Source: Selaginella tamariscina
Taxonomy: Eukaryota; Streptophyta; Lycopodiopsida; Selaginellales; Selaginellaceae
Direction of reading: 5' to 3'
Length of the DNA stretch: 64,000 nucleotides
Assembly: GCA_003024785.1 (NCBI GenBank)
Contig: PUQB01000002.1
Span: 1,762,840 to 1,826,839, forward strand
Below, one piece after another: positions 37,576 to 51,400 of the stretch. A program made the position numbers and the translations under genes. The notes beneath the pieces were generated by a model that saw only the letters and a program-made list of their open reading frames with translations, made no database searches and was not told where the DNA came from. How positions within the stretch are numbered: position 1 is the first letter of the stretch; each line of letters opens with the position of its first letter.

Positions 37576-39098
37576 ATGGATACACTATTAGTGAATACAG
37601 AGAATATGGTTACACTTGGGTTGCTTATGTTGTTAGGAATCTGGTATTTCCTTAGTTTTAAGAAATCAGCTCCATTACCCCGGGGCCATTCTCATGGCCA
37701 ATCGTAGGAAGCTTGTTCTCCTTGAAACAACCACTTCATTGCCACTTTGCAGAACTTAGCAAGAGATACGGTCCCATATTCTATCTCAAGATCGGTATGG
37801 TTCCGTTTGTGGTTGTGAACGATTCCAAGACAGCTGAGCAAGTTCTCAAAGTTCACGATGCCGAATTCTCAGCACGCCCCAAGACGGAACTGTTCAGGAT
37901 CGTCAGTTGTGACTGGAACGACGTTATATTCTCTCCTTCGCATGGAGGAGTGTGGAAGAGGCTCAGAAGAATAACCAGCATGCACCTCTTCAGCAACCAC
38001 ACATTGAATGCAAGTGTCAGTTTCAGAACTATGGAGCTCAAGCATGCACTTTCATGTATAGCACAAGCTTGTATAGAAGGAAAGCCAGTGAACCTGCGGT
38101 CAGTGTTTCAAGAGTTTGTATCAAACTCTCTTTGTCTTGCTCTATTTGGTAAGAAACACTTAGAATTGGTCAAGATAGTAGATTATATGGCTTCGCGAGG
38201 ATTAAATTTAAATGTGGGAGAATTAATTCCTGCTTTGGATCGGTTTGATTTGCATGGGATTTACAGAGACATAAATAAGTCGCTCATTTCTCTAAAAGCT
38301 CTTATTGACCAGGAAATCCAAGAACACAGACAGCGAGCAGCTAAAGCAACTGGAGATTTCGTGCCTCAGGATTTTACAGATGCTCTTATATCATTGAGAG
38401 AAGATGAAATCTCAGACATTTCCATGGTCGCTTTGATTATAGTAAGTCAACTATATTGTATCATATCATAGTAATCTTCTCTTGTACAGAGCATGATTCT
38501 TGCTGGACATGAGACCACCGTCAGTGTGCTTGACTGGGCAATGGCAGAGATAATACGACATCCACAAGTGAAGTCGAAGGCTCAAGAGGAGATTGATATT
38601 GTGGTAGGAACAACCCGTATTGTGAACGAGGAGGATCTTCAAAGATTACCATACATTCAAGCAATAGTAAAAGAAGTGCTACGCTTATACCCCGTTACTC
38701 CACTCGGGGTTCCTCACTATAACAGTAACGAGGTAATCCTGGATGGTTACCGGATACCTGCCGGTTGTAAGGTGTTGGTGAATATATGGGCCATCGGAAG
38801 AGACAGCGCTTACTGGGCAGAAGCAGAGGAATTCAAACCTGAGCGTTTTCTTGGATCGAATGTCAATGCCACTGGGCACCATTTTCAGTTCATTCCCTTC
38901 TCTGCGGGGAGACGTATATGTGCTGGCTATCCGCTTGCACTGCGGACTATACCACTTGTCATAGCTGGATTATTGCAGGCATTTGATTGGAGTCCTGTTG
39001 GAGATATCGATATGGAGGCACGCAAGGTCACAATAACAACCAAGCGTTTGTCGGATTTAATTGCTACTGCTACTCCAAGGATGAATCGATATGGTTAA
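37576..39098 (+). CDS. Cytochrome P450, plant A-type
   Basis: Exons 37576-38441 and 38490-39098, about 492 aa. The N-terminus has a membrane anchor (MVTLGLLMLLGIWYFLSF) followed by the basic/proline hinge. The microsomal P450 set is complete: I-helix MILAGHETTVSVLDW, ExxR in KEVLRLYP, the FKPERF box and the heme-binding loop FSAGRRICAG with its Cys ligand. Proteins like this hydroxylate phenylpropanoids, terpenoids or fatty acids at the ER with a P450 reductase; the substrate cannot be read from the sequence. The intron is only 48 bp (38442-38489) and lies just before the I-helix. One break: CCCCGGGG at about 37678-37685. One more C would join the anchor to the expected PPGP hinge and the frame reading FSWPIVGSLF; without it the frame stops at 37706. 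Confidence 0.88.
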
Positions 39099-39271
39099 AA
39101 CTTTAAATACCTTGTATTGACAGTTAAAATATGTTTTAACATAGGCAATTTCAAACTTTAAAAAGTTTTATTTAAACTACTAGTACATATGGTTAAAACT
39201 TAAAATACCTTGTATTGACATTTAAAATATATTTAACATAGGCTTTAAAAATTTCTATTTAAACTACTACA
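39091..39271. repeat. Tandem duplication of the P450 3' end and 3' flank
   Basis: The segment starting ATGGTTAAAACTT (which includes the P450 stop codon) at 39091-39186 is repeated in slightly shorter form at 39189-39271. The copies share CCTTGTATTGACA and TTTAAACTACTA. Confidence 0.8.
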
Positions 39272-42200
39272 GTTTAGATCCAAAGGGTCAATATGTGGTG
39301 ATACATGACTACTAAGTATCTAAAGTCAACACCAAGTATAAACAATGGTAAATCTTTTAAAATAACTTTAAAAGTTTGACTTAGATGCTTAATTAGGTAG
39401 GAGATTTAAATCTACCTTAAGTCACTTAGAATGACTATCCCAAACCCTAAAGGATAACATGAGTAGTCAGGATCATGCCTTAACCTTGTGAAAGAGACCT
39501 AAATAGGCTCATGTCTTAACCTTGTGAAAGAGACTTAAATAGGCTCATGCATTAACCTTATGAAAGAAACGTGTCTCACACATACCCTCGTGACAAAGTT
39601 AAGGCATTATCACTTATCCTTGAGGAATACAACCCCTTGGGGTACCCTAAACCATGATTATAGGTACCTAAGACTAATACTTAATAAGGACATAAGTGTG
39701 TACCATAAGTAGACATGAGTGTTTTGCTTTTTAAGGTTAGGTTTGAATAACCTTAAGTATATGACCTTGCGAGTGCCTCATGAAAGGGCTCTTGTTAATG
39801 AACTTAAGTTGTTTAACCCTTGAATCCCAAAGAGAACACCACACACACTGAAAACATAATAACCATTAATTTCTTATTACAACAATGGATCTAATCCAAA
39901 ACACCTTCTAACCAAGTGTGCAAATAACACACCCAATATCCAACTCCTTGGCATTGAGCCCATGAGATAACCCCAAAGGGTGTGCCTTAAGCATTGTACC
40001 GTGTGCCATCCAACTTAGTGTCACATCTCCATGTGACACTATTTTCCAAGACGTGGGCTATTACGCTATAACTCATTGGATTCAAGAGTTACACTATGTG
40101 TTATGAATGTGGCTCTTAAATGCCAACTCTAGAACCCTTATATGAACCCTTAGGAACTGGGTAAAGAAAACTTGTTAACCAAGATCCCACGCCCACAGTT
40201 GGACAGGACACATATGTGCCCTACTTAGTTGTGGGTGTTACTCGTACCTTGATGTGGAGGAGGAGGTTGGAGACATGTCTTAACCTCTTACTCTTGGAAT
40301 GTAAAGTTCGACGAGACCTCTTAAGCATGGATTTGCCAGTGTTAAAGGTAGGCTACCCCGAAGGTGGGATGTATCTTTATTGTATAGAAGTTGGAAGTAG
40401 CACAATAAAAGGTTGTGCCTTAATAACACAAATTAGAACTTGCATCACTAAAAGAATAATGAACTTAGTCATGAACACATGAATTCTCACTACATGTACT
40501 ATTTAATATACTTAGTGAGTTTTAATTTAACATCCCATCGACCCCTAAACCCTAACCTAAGGGATTTAGGGTGTGGGTTTAGGTCAAACCTAAGGGTGTT
40601 TCTACTCATATATAATATGCCAAACTCATTAGAACTAACCAAAAAACCTAACCGGGACACAAAAAACTAATTTTGTAAATACTTAATGACACCTAGTCTA
40701 ACCATCACTAAATATCCAAGTGCATTAAAGTTTGGTAGAAACAACAATTGACTCCAAAGTAAAAGTAAAGGTTATAGTAAAAACTATGACTCTCTCTGCC
40801 CCTTTGAAAATGTCAATGTTTTCATTGATGAATAACACCAACTTCAAGATTAGATAATGTTAAACAAATTTAACCAAAACTAACATATCACTATCTGCAA
40901 AGTCAGCAAAATGTTCACACAATTTTCATTCCCCTCTTGCATTATGCGAAACCAAGTACTTCAAAACTATCATTCACTAAATAATAAATTCAATTGTCGA
41001 AGGCATCACCTATGACATGAAGTCACCTAAAGACCTTTGCACATCTACAAAGTTTACTCAATACAAACAACATAATGGTTAATTTCTTTATTTAACTATT
41101 TATATTGGAGGTTTCTAGTTAATATTGATTGTCAACCCCTAGGTTAACTAAAAATAAAGTCTTTCTTTATTCCTTCACTTAAAACATACATGATGACTTT
41201 ATTGTTAAGCACATCACAAGTAATTTAAGTCCATCTTAAATGCTTAACTCAACGCCTTTATGTTTCTTTGAATTTTCAATAGTTCCACATCTTCACATAT
41301 TACAGTATTATAACCTCACATTTTGACCTTCTTCGGTGTTATTATAATTATCCCTTGTTAGTGTATAGTTATGTCATATTAGGTATGAAACTTCTATCGA
41401 AATCAAGCTCTTTTTCGATATGAGAGTACTATTTCTAAAATCATATTCCTTGTAGACATGTCAATTTAACTAGAGGTGATCTTAGAGGCACATGGTTGTA
41501 CACATGTATACAATAAGGTTATGTTAACATAAAATTTACTTATTCACTTGGTGTGTCATTAACATAAATTCATTCTGGATGGAAATCAAATTCATGTCAA
41601 ATCCGCGATCAAGTGTCATAGCACTATCATTTGCCTTTTATAACGGACTTTGTACTCTTTTAAAACACTAACTAGTTTAAGGAGCATATATAAACTAACA
41701 TACCTTTCTAACAAATTAATATAAAAACTAGAAAACTCAACCTATATCTAGTGCCTCAACCGGTAATATCTAGATATCACATGTCTCAACTAACCCGTTC
41801 CTATTCATACCTTAAAGAGCACAATAACTAAGTTTATTCAATCATTCCTAACTCCTTATCTCACTAAGTTTAAAATACTGAATTTCAAAATTTAATTTCC
41901 ATAATAAGAGTCTTTATGAACTCGTAATATTGTATGCCTTTGTAATATTATATCTATTTTCAACTCGCAAACCGAGTATGTAAATTTTCCTCCAACACTA
42001 TACTAAAGTATAACATTTTTACTAATTCAAGCAATTAGTGTTTTAACAAGCACCTTTTTAAAATAACCCCCATCCCATAATCAATTGCATTTTTGATATT
42101 AATACATTCAAATTGGTAATGATTACATAATTTTCAAATCCTGAGTTTATCAACAAGTTGTTACATTAGCGAATATAACTTTAAAATCATACCAATTTAT

Positions 42201-43778
42201 TAAAATGTAAGAACTATAATATGAATATATACTTAGTTAACACGAATTGAATTTCAGTTTTGAAATAGAAATATAATGTTACTTCAGTATTCCGAGGAAT
42301 CATCAAGAGACTAAAAAGAATCATGAACTAGTGTTTAGTTCATCTAACTGATTTAGTAAGATATTATATTTTACACTAATGTTATTATGCCTTTGAAATG
42401 CCACATTAACTTCATGTTTTAGTCATATTTTATAATTTAACAAATCTCCTTAAACATAAATAAAATATTTAGTTTAGTACGTCAAACTAAGATACATTAT
42501 TCATTTTAAACACTTAACACTCTCACAAAGTACCATATTGTTCCTTAAACAATGTGTTGAAAAATTCTTCATTTCTCAACTAATTTGAAGATCACATTTT
42601 CAAACTACAACACTAAGATATTCTCTTTATCAAAGTGTTAGACTGAAATCCCTCCTTTTAAATTATTAAATTTCATGATTATGACCACCTTATGTGATCA
42701 TAATAAGTCTTAATATTGAGTGCGCCAATATCAATATTCAATATATATTATATCATACTTTGTAAAGTCATTTATAATGAATCTTAAAAGACTAATATAA
42801 ATACTTCCAAAGTCTAAAGTATAATTATCTTATCAGATGAGATAGTAGGAAACCCATATTTTTGAATTTAGATACTGGAGCATACACTAAGGACTTTGGA
42901 TCATAATCATTAAGAAAGAACACCATTTTTTTGATATAATTTAGCTACTCGATATCATATTTTCATGGATATTAAACTAAACTCAAGAAACACCATCAAA
43001 ACTTAAGTCAAAATAAGTCCCATTTCTTAATATTGTAAAAGATTAAAGATACATACTTTGTATGTTTTCTAAGTGCTCACATTTGCGATCATGATGTAAA
43101 AGTCAAGAAACCGATTTTTTGAATAGATATGTTCAACTTCAAGATAAAGTTGATATCATTAGATCCTAAATATAAGTTATCGAACTTTACAAATTTCCTT
43201 ATTTAGTTGATAAATAAAGTGGAGAACCTTAATTAATGCTCTTATTAATTAAGGAATCACTTTTATTTAAAAGTTTATTCCTATAGTGCAAATAACATTA
43301 CAAATTTTAAACTTAAAGAGTTAATATTGAAAATGCACAAGTATGCACTGAATGCTTTCACTGTGCAAGTTCTCTTATAAAATATAAATATATATTTTTA
43401 ATATTTTTATTTTTGATAAATCACACCATCTACTTCAAAATTGTATTGATAAGGATGTAGAATCAATAAGTTATTATCCCAAGTCTTCTTCATAAATTTT
43501 ATACAGTAATTGAGTGAGTTAGCTAACTTAAACATAAAGTACACACTTACAATTAATCAAGGTTTTGTGTTATACTTTAATCAAATCGAGGGATTTAAAT
43601 TTAATAATACAATCAACTTTATATCACCTTATATCACTTGTAGCTAGTGTCATCAAAATAACATTAAATAAAATTTTTTATATTGCATTTTTAAACTAAT
43701 TGCTTGACATAAGTCCCTTGCTGAAAGAGAAAACTACTATGCATAATGCATTATGTAGGAACAAGATTTGTTTTTAAA

Positions 43779-43822
<44 letters not shown>

Positions 43823-44833
43823 AACTTGTATCCATTCTAAGAAATCCTATGCTAGTGAGAAACATGTGCACTGTATTAAATAATATAATATACAAGGTGA
43901 TTGCTTTAAGACTTCACCTCCTCACTATAGAAACGAAGCTATTTGAGACGACCATTAATGATGTTGTCATTAACATGTACATGTCTAAATGCACTCCGAA
44001 TATAATATCTAAATGCACGGGGAATATAACAAATATAGAATAAAATTAATCACAAGTCAATGAAATCAGTTTGTATATAAAAACTTATTAAAAAAATAGA
44101 TCTTCTACAATCCTCTGCTTAGATACCGTGATGAAGTAGATATTGCTAAAAAAAGAAGTACAAGCTTCTTCTCTTCTATTTTATACACACGTATATACGA
44201 TGTGTGCTTACACAAGAAAGTTTAAACACCAAATGCATTTCAGATAATCTAACGAGGAGAGATACATGCATTCTGGCATATATTATTAAAAACGACTTAA
44301 CTTTGTTAATATAGACAACATTATTCATAAATCTATGCATGAGTGGACCCTGAGTGACAATGTACATGCCACATACACATTTAACATGTGTGGGGTGTGT
44401 TGTTAGCATCTATATACATTATCATGTATATACAGTACTTCATCCAGACTTCCTGTATTTTAAAAACCCTGGACGGACTGACAAGAACATACATGACTCC
44501 CCTGTTTAAATATTATTAAGATTCTATCAAACTTAATTAGAAATACGTTTTGGAATAATAATGGAATGGGGGGTGGAGAGAGAGAGTATGTATGAAACAC
44601 ACGCATACGATACACTGTCTGCAATGCCCCTGTCCTAGAGAAAGAGTGTGAGTTCTTTGTATGTAACAGCAAACTTAAACATATATATTATTGACGAGAG
44701 ACACGACATATTTAGACTAGAATGCACGAGAGACGTATTAATAAAATATGGTACATACGTCTACGTCCTATATCTAAATGCTGGTGTATAAATACACACC
44801 ATATCTACACATTTGTGTATACTTCTGCAACAA
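39272..44833. other. Long gene-free AT-rich region
   Basis: Apart from the short tandem repeats near 39500, the first 1.3 kb has more even composition and looks like transposon debris. From about 40680 the sequence is AT-rich with stops in all frames. A (TA)n tract lies at 43782-43819. A CCCTAAACCCTAACC patch at 40541-40556 is too short to call telomeric. No gene was recognised. Confidence 0.55.
39474..39570. repeat. Three ~36-bp tandem repeats
   Basis: Unit of the type CATGCCTTAACCTTGTGAAAG followed by AGACCTAAATAGGCT, starting near 39474, 39510 and 39546. The third copy is partial and diverged. Confidence 0.8.
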
Positions 44834-44993
44834 AAATGAGTAATATTATAAAACATTTCACAGTTTTCTTCTGCTCTTGTGCCAGGAGACCTTTCGCATT
44901 GCCGATTCTGACTCATGAATTCTATGTATGGATCTTAATAAGGTGATGACAGACGATTTCACATCTACTTTGTTGAGAATGCCAGCAAATATA
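44834..44993 (+). pseudogene. Germin-like protein exon-1 relic
   Basis: MSNIIKHFTVFF starts as in the germin-like copies at 53845 and 60869, then degenerates. At about 44940-44985 the phrase GACAGACGATTTCACATCTAC matches their TVVADDFTSTVLR segment. No later exons follow on this strand. Confidence 0.6.
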
Positions 44994-45109
44994 GTGATGA
45001 TATAACAAGTGAATCCTCCTGAGTTATACACACATATGATATATATTATACACATATTTACATTTACGGTATGTATATAATTTGTGTATATTGCATATGT
45101 ATGTGTACG

Positions 45110-46390
45110 TGCATATCTTATGCCTCAGGTTCCACTAGAAGTGAACTGCTTGTGCCCACAAAACCTGCATATTCTAAGTACACACTCAAAACAAACACAC
45201 ACACACACACAGGACGTGGATGAATATATGGTGGGTTTACACTGTCTGGCCAAAACGCAAGATGTGCAAAAGGTAATACTTTGAGGCCAGCAAACAGTGT
45301 GTACGTATAGACATACCTAAATAACACTCTCAACTACTCTCTCTCTCTCTCATCACGCATGCACATGCATAAGCATGTTATGTGTATGCATATATTATAT
45401 GCATGGCATATAATGTGATTTGTATATATTATTATTTCTTATGTTTATGTTATGATGGATATATAAAACTAGTGATTTAAATCCGTAGTCGAAAAATGCT
45501 ACGGAAATGTTTAATTACTAATTTAATTATTAATTTACTAATTATTAATCTAGTTTAATTATTAATCCATAGCATTTTTTTACTACGGCATATATCACTG
45601 TATAAAACAGAAATATGACAACATTAGTATACAATAATTATAAGGTTGTATGCTTAAGATTCAAGATTATTAACATTCACATATGTAAAATATATGAATG
45701 GTAAATTCTATGTTTGCACAGGCAAAACGTTTTGGTTAATCCAGTGGGAAGAAGAATAATGTTCTGCTAGTTAATGTTGTTAATAAAAAATTAAATGTTC
45801 TTATACATAATGCTTCGATGAAGGTTTTCTTTTAAATATTCTACATCTTTCATAGTGGCGTTTTGTATTACAGCTATTTATGTATTGCAGAGTAACATGC
45901 AATTTTTATTTTATTTTTTTATTTATAAAAACACTAAATTTGTTATAATTTTAATAAATACACATGTTTAAATGACTACGATGTTATGCACACGCATGAA
46001 ACCGTAAAAGTTCATAAGCATATCGTTTATCTAGCTCCTATACACTGAAAACTAGCAATCAAGATTCACACACAATATACACATACACATACACAGGTTT
46101 TACGCATATATGATATTGACCTCCACCCCAAGTGTGTTGCTTGTATTTTGCTGGCCTTCTCAATACAGTAGATGTAAAATCATCTGCCACCACCTTGTTA
46201 GGATCCTTTATATGGGGCTCCATTTAAAAAAATTCCTGGGCTGTAATATGTAATTAGGGGATGAGACCCTCTGCATTTCATTTCATTAGGGGATGAGACC
46301 CTCTGCAATGCAAGGGCATACCCACATATGACCATGGGAACAGCTAGTGAAACGCAGAAAACATTTAATGTTTTTTATAATGTTACTCAT
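45110..46390 (-). pseudogene. Germin-like protein pseudogene
   Basis: Minus strand. Exon-1 homology lies at about 46130-46390 (ATG at 46390, MSNIIKNIKCF; then the KDPNKVVADDFTSTV-type segment). Fragments of exons 2 and 3 lie at about 45115-45280. Compared with 52641-53845, exon 2 is mostly lost, the metal-binding His pair region is damaged and the last exon is missing. A 23-bp direct duplication (AGGGGATGAGACCCTCTGCA) at 46256 and 46289 disrupts exon 1. Confidence 0.65.
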
Positions 46391-48213
46391 TTTTGTTACA
46401 AATGTGTAAATATATATATATATATATGGTTCTCGTCGTTTGAACACGTAAGTAGCATTATATTTTGAGTACTTCAAAATTGCATTCCAAATAGAATACG
46501 TTGCGTGTGAAAATCTGGTGCATTCTAGTCCAAATATGCTAGCTCCCACCTATCCATTTTTACATTAAGTCAAGTGTGGAAGCCACGTATACATGTTTCA
46601 CATTGTATAAAAATAAGTTAATTAGTTTTAATAAAGAGTTTTAGTATGGTTGAACTTGAGTGACGTGATGTGAGTAGAAAGCTTCCAATAGGTCGGCCAC
46701 GGCGATAACAAGAGAATCATATCTTAAAGAAACGACATTATGTTCTTATCAGCCTTGCACAATCCTGACGTTTTGAAACATTATAGAACAATGTTGATAA
46801 TATCAGATCTTAAAAGTTCTAATATACATTTTAAATGGATATTCAAATGTATACAATGTGCATACAATATATATGTGTGCGCGCGCCATTGCAAGTGAAC
46901 TATTGTTCATTTTAATAATTATTAATAATTAATTAATATCTTTATATATTAGGTTTTTTTTAATTATACTTATAGTTTTACCTCCATTTAAACTATATAT
47001 ATATATATACCATGTTACCATGTTTATTTTTTTTTCTTTATTTAATTTTTATATTTAAATGTTTTACATTCATGTTTAGCTGGGCTTCATATTGCAGTCG
47101 TATAGAGATAAACATAATCAAACAGTTTGTCCACCTGCATATACATATGTAAAATGCAAACACAAAAAGAAAGAGAGAAAGAAAAATTTTAAGGAAAAAA
47201 AAAACAAATCAGACTAACCCTAATTATAGGATTTATTCTTAGAATATTCTTTTTACATTCTTTTTTTTTTTCGTAATGGCACGCTGATGTTTCATTTCTA
47301 CTCAAAATTGTTACTTAAATCGTGATATAATAAACTGTTAATTAATTTATTAAAATACTGAAATATGTATATATAGTACATAGAGCACACCATGAAAAGG
47401 ATATAATGTATAAAGCCTATGCACAAAAAGCATGCACCCAAAACAGAAGAAAACGCCACACACACATGTTCACACGTATGGTAAAGCAAATACAGATAAC
47501 TGTACATTTGGGAATTTAGTAAAGTATTTTGTTATTAACGGATACTTAAGTATGTTTAATAATTTAAACTATAAATACTTATAAATTATAATATACATTA
47601 GTGTTTAAGTTATAAATTCTTATAAATTATAATAAATTTTATGTAAATTATAAAAATACTTAGAAATTATATTTAAAACTATTATTTAAGTGATAAGTAA
47701 ATTATATTTATATATCATACATAAAACATGTATAAATTATAGCTTTATTATAAAATATATATTATGTAGCAACAAGTATGTACATGTATCTATGTACCTA
47801 TAAATGATGTTCCGCCGTGCTTGTTTGAAGTGGCAAATCGAACTAACGTCGTAATTCGACGGATTTAACAAATTTAGGAAAATTTTATATTATTATGATT
47901 TGCGATATTATCTGTATGTATATATGTATCTATCTGTTTATCTATACGTCGACAGATTAAACACGTAAAACTCAGTATACACATTCAATTTTTTACATAT
48001 GTAAAAAAATAATATATCTGTGTAGTCAGAAAGTGACATAAAATATTAAATTACGTACACATACCCTTTTGTTTCACTCGTGTGTGTGATTTGTTTTGAA
48101 CAAGTTTATGTTATATACACACATATTATTACACAGTGGACATATATAATGTTTTTTAATATTAGAATAAACAAGAAAGGAACATTTTTTAAAGATAAGT
48201 TTTCTGGTGTACG
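46391..48213. other. Intergenic AT-rich region
   Basis: No gene or transposon domain is seen. There is a short alternating GTGTGCGCGCGC at about 46873-46885 and several TA-rich tracts. Confidence 0.5.
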
Positions 48214-48460
48214 TGTTAGGAACCACTACGTAGACCCTCACAAAACCACCCGACCTCTCCGAACTGTCTCTAGTCTCCACACGCTACTCTCCCCAAAAAG
48301 GCTTCCAATATTAGTGTGCCCTTAATTTTCTTATATCTAGGTATAACTCTTTAAGAATATTCTAACTTATACCTTTCTAAGGAATATTCTTTGATTTGTT
48401 ATACGGTTCGTAACAATCCTTTCCCCATTAGCAAGTCTTTGTCCTCAAGGGCAGTATAAC

Positions 48461-51400
48461 TTACTCAACTGGTCCTGTATCATTAACCTTGTACATCCAC
48501 AAAGAATCTACCCGGGACTCGTTCCCTGTGAGTACTCTCTTTAACTGGCTAATATGAAATATTAGGTGCACCCTCACTCCTTCTAGTAGCCATAGTCGAT
48601 ATGCCACCTTACCGATACGCTCCAGAATCTCATACCTAGGAGACAACTTATCATTGTGTCCCTTCCGTAAGGCCATAACAATGTTCCGCCTTACATGTGT
48701 GGCAGAGATATACATAATCTCCCACCTGGAATTCTTGGAAGCTTCTGTTCTCATTAACAAACTTGATAGCTCGGCTCTGAGCTACTTGTAAGTTCTTCTG
48801 CACAAACTCTGAATGTTTCTAAACTCAACACTCAGATCTTTAGCTTCCTCATCCATGTTGCCTTGAGCTTTCTTACTTACGCATAATATGGACTCATTCC
48901 AATGCCACTGTGTCCTTGGCAAATGGGTGACAAAGTCCATAGAGATACTGCCCCATCGCCAATAGCCCATTTGTTTTTCCCTGGGCACCTTTACTTGCTG
49001 ACACTTGTCACAAGTCCTGCAGTACTCTATGATATTAGCTTTCATATTCCTCCAATAGAACCTTCTCTTGATCAACTCATACATTTTCCTCCCCAAAATG
49101 ACCAGCCTCCGGGTGATCATGATGGAAAATAGTACCTGGTTGATCAAATGGTCCACACGAGGAAGATACACACGGCCATTGTAGTACAAAACTCCATCCT
49201 AAAATGAGAATGGTGGCTCTAGCTGTCCTCTGAGCTCCTGCACCTCAGCATCTTGTGCTTGAGCATGTTGAACTACCTGGCTAAACTCACTGACCGTCCT
49301 TGTTAATGCATTACATAAGTGTGTTTGGAATTCTCTAACCACTGTGGCTCTCCTAACGCGTGACAAAGCATCTACCACCACGTTAGCCTTTCCCACGCAA
49401 TGCTCAATAGGAAATTTGCCAAACTCCATGAGCTTAACCATCCAGCGAGCTTGCTGAGAGTTTAACTCTTTCTGTTTGAAACAGATACACCAAAGTCTTG
49501 TGATCTGTAAACACTTTGAAACTTGCACCATAAAGATAGTGCCTCCAAACTCATAATGCATTAACAATAGCCAGTAGTTCTTGCTCATACGTTGAGTATT
49601 GTTGCTCTGCAGGATTCAAGTACGACTCTTATAAGCAATAGGCCTTCCCTCTTGCATAAGTACAACTCCAATGGCCACTCCACTTGCATCACACGATACC
49701 TCATAAGGCTTAGAGGGATCTGCAATACATAAAACTGGTGCACGTACCAAAGCTTGTTTCAAAGCTTGGAAACTGCTCTTCTCTGAAGCACTTCATGCAA
49801 AGGGAACGTCCTTCCTCAGCAACCTAGTTAACAGAGAAGCTTTCTTGGCATAATCCTTGACATACCGCTGGTAATAACCAGCCATGCCCAAGAAACTCCG
49901 TAACTCTTCTGCATTGCTAGGAACTGGCCATTGCTCCACCACTGCCACCTTCTGTGGATCAGTCTTCACTCCACTTGGCGTCACAATGTGACCCAAATAC
50001 TCCACTTTGCACTGAGCAAATGCACATTTGCTCTTCTTTGCATAGAGCTTGTTCTCCCTCAACAACTCTTCAAATGCTGCACATGCTCCTTCATATTCTT
50101 ACTGTAAATAAGAATATCGTTGAGGAAGATCTCCACAAAGTCGTGCAAGTAGTCACCAAACACCTCAGTCGTCAACCGAGTGAATGTGACTGGGGCATTT
50201 GTTAAGCCGAATGGCATAACAGTGAACTCGAAATGCCCAACTATCTTGGTGAACACTCTGGCTCCACCGAGATGATCCATGATAGTATCCACACATGGCA
50301 TGGGCATCCTGTCCTTCACTGTTTGCTTGTTGAGAGCTCTTAGTCTATGCACATCCTCATGGTGCCATTTTTCTTCCTGACATAGTGCAAATAGACTTGC
50401 TCAGTTGTATGAAGCCATATTCCAATAGCTCCATCACTTGTCTCTTAACCTCTTGCTCCTTAGCATGGCTCAGTCGGAATGGCTTACGGTAAATGGCTTT
50501 CGTACCCTATTCCAGCTCCACACCTCTTGCATGTGGTAGCTCGGGAGGAAGACGTCAGCAAACTCCTCGCACAACAGCTTTGCTCAAGGTGACAGTAAAA
50601 GAACTTGTTTGGAGACTCAAGCTTTGTTCCAAACCAAGTGTCTTTCACTTCACTATACTCAAGCTTCATGTGCTTGGTGCTCCACTAGATCTTAGGATCC
50701 ACAGCACTAGCTTCGCAAGAAAGAAAGTCTCCACCACTGGGTTTTGCCAACCTCTAGCTGTAACTCCTCCACACAAGAATTTAGCTCTGTGTGACAACTA
50801 AGCCCTCAATCTCGTATTGAGGCACAGTCTTCGTTCAGCTCCACCAGCTGGGTTTTGCCAACCTACAGCTGTAACTCCTCCACACAAGCACTGTAGCTCT
50901 GTGTGATAGCTGAGCCCTCAATCTCGTATTGAGGCACAGTCTTCGTGCAGCTCCACCAGCTGGGTTTTGCCAACCTAGTTGTAACTCCTCCACACAAGCA
51001 CTGTAGCTCTGTGTGATAGCTGAGCCCTCAATCTCGTATTGAGGCACAGTCTTCGTGCTCCACCAGCTGGGTTTTGCCAACCTACAGCTGTAACTCCTCC
51101 ACACAAGCACTGTAGCTCTGTGTGATAGCTGAGCCCTCAATCTCGTATTGAGGCACAGTCTTCGTGCAGCTCCACCAGCTGGGTTTTGCCAACCTACAGC
51201 TGTAACTCCTCCACACAAGCATGTAGCTCTGTGTGATAGCTGAGCCCTCAATCTCGTATTGAGGCACAGTCTTCGTGCAGCTCCACCAGCTGGGTTTTGC
51301 CAACCTAGCTGTAACTCCTCCACACAAGCATGTAGCTCTGTGTGATAGCTGAGCCCTCAATCTCGTATTGAGGCTCTTCGTGCAGCTCCACCACTGGGTT

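Noticed and set aside
40541..40600. Telomere-like CCCTAAACCCTAACC patch
   Set aside because: Fewer than three imperfect units; no interstitial telomere array.
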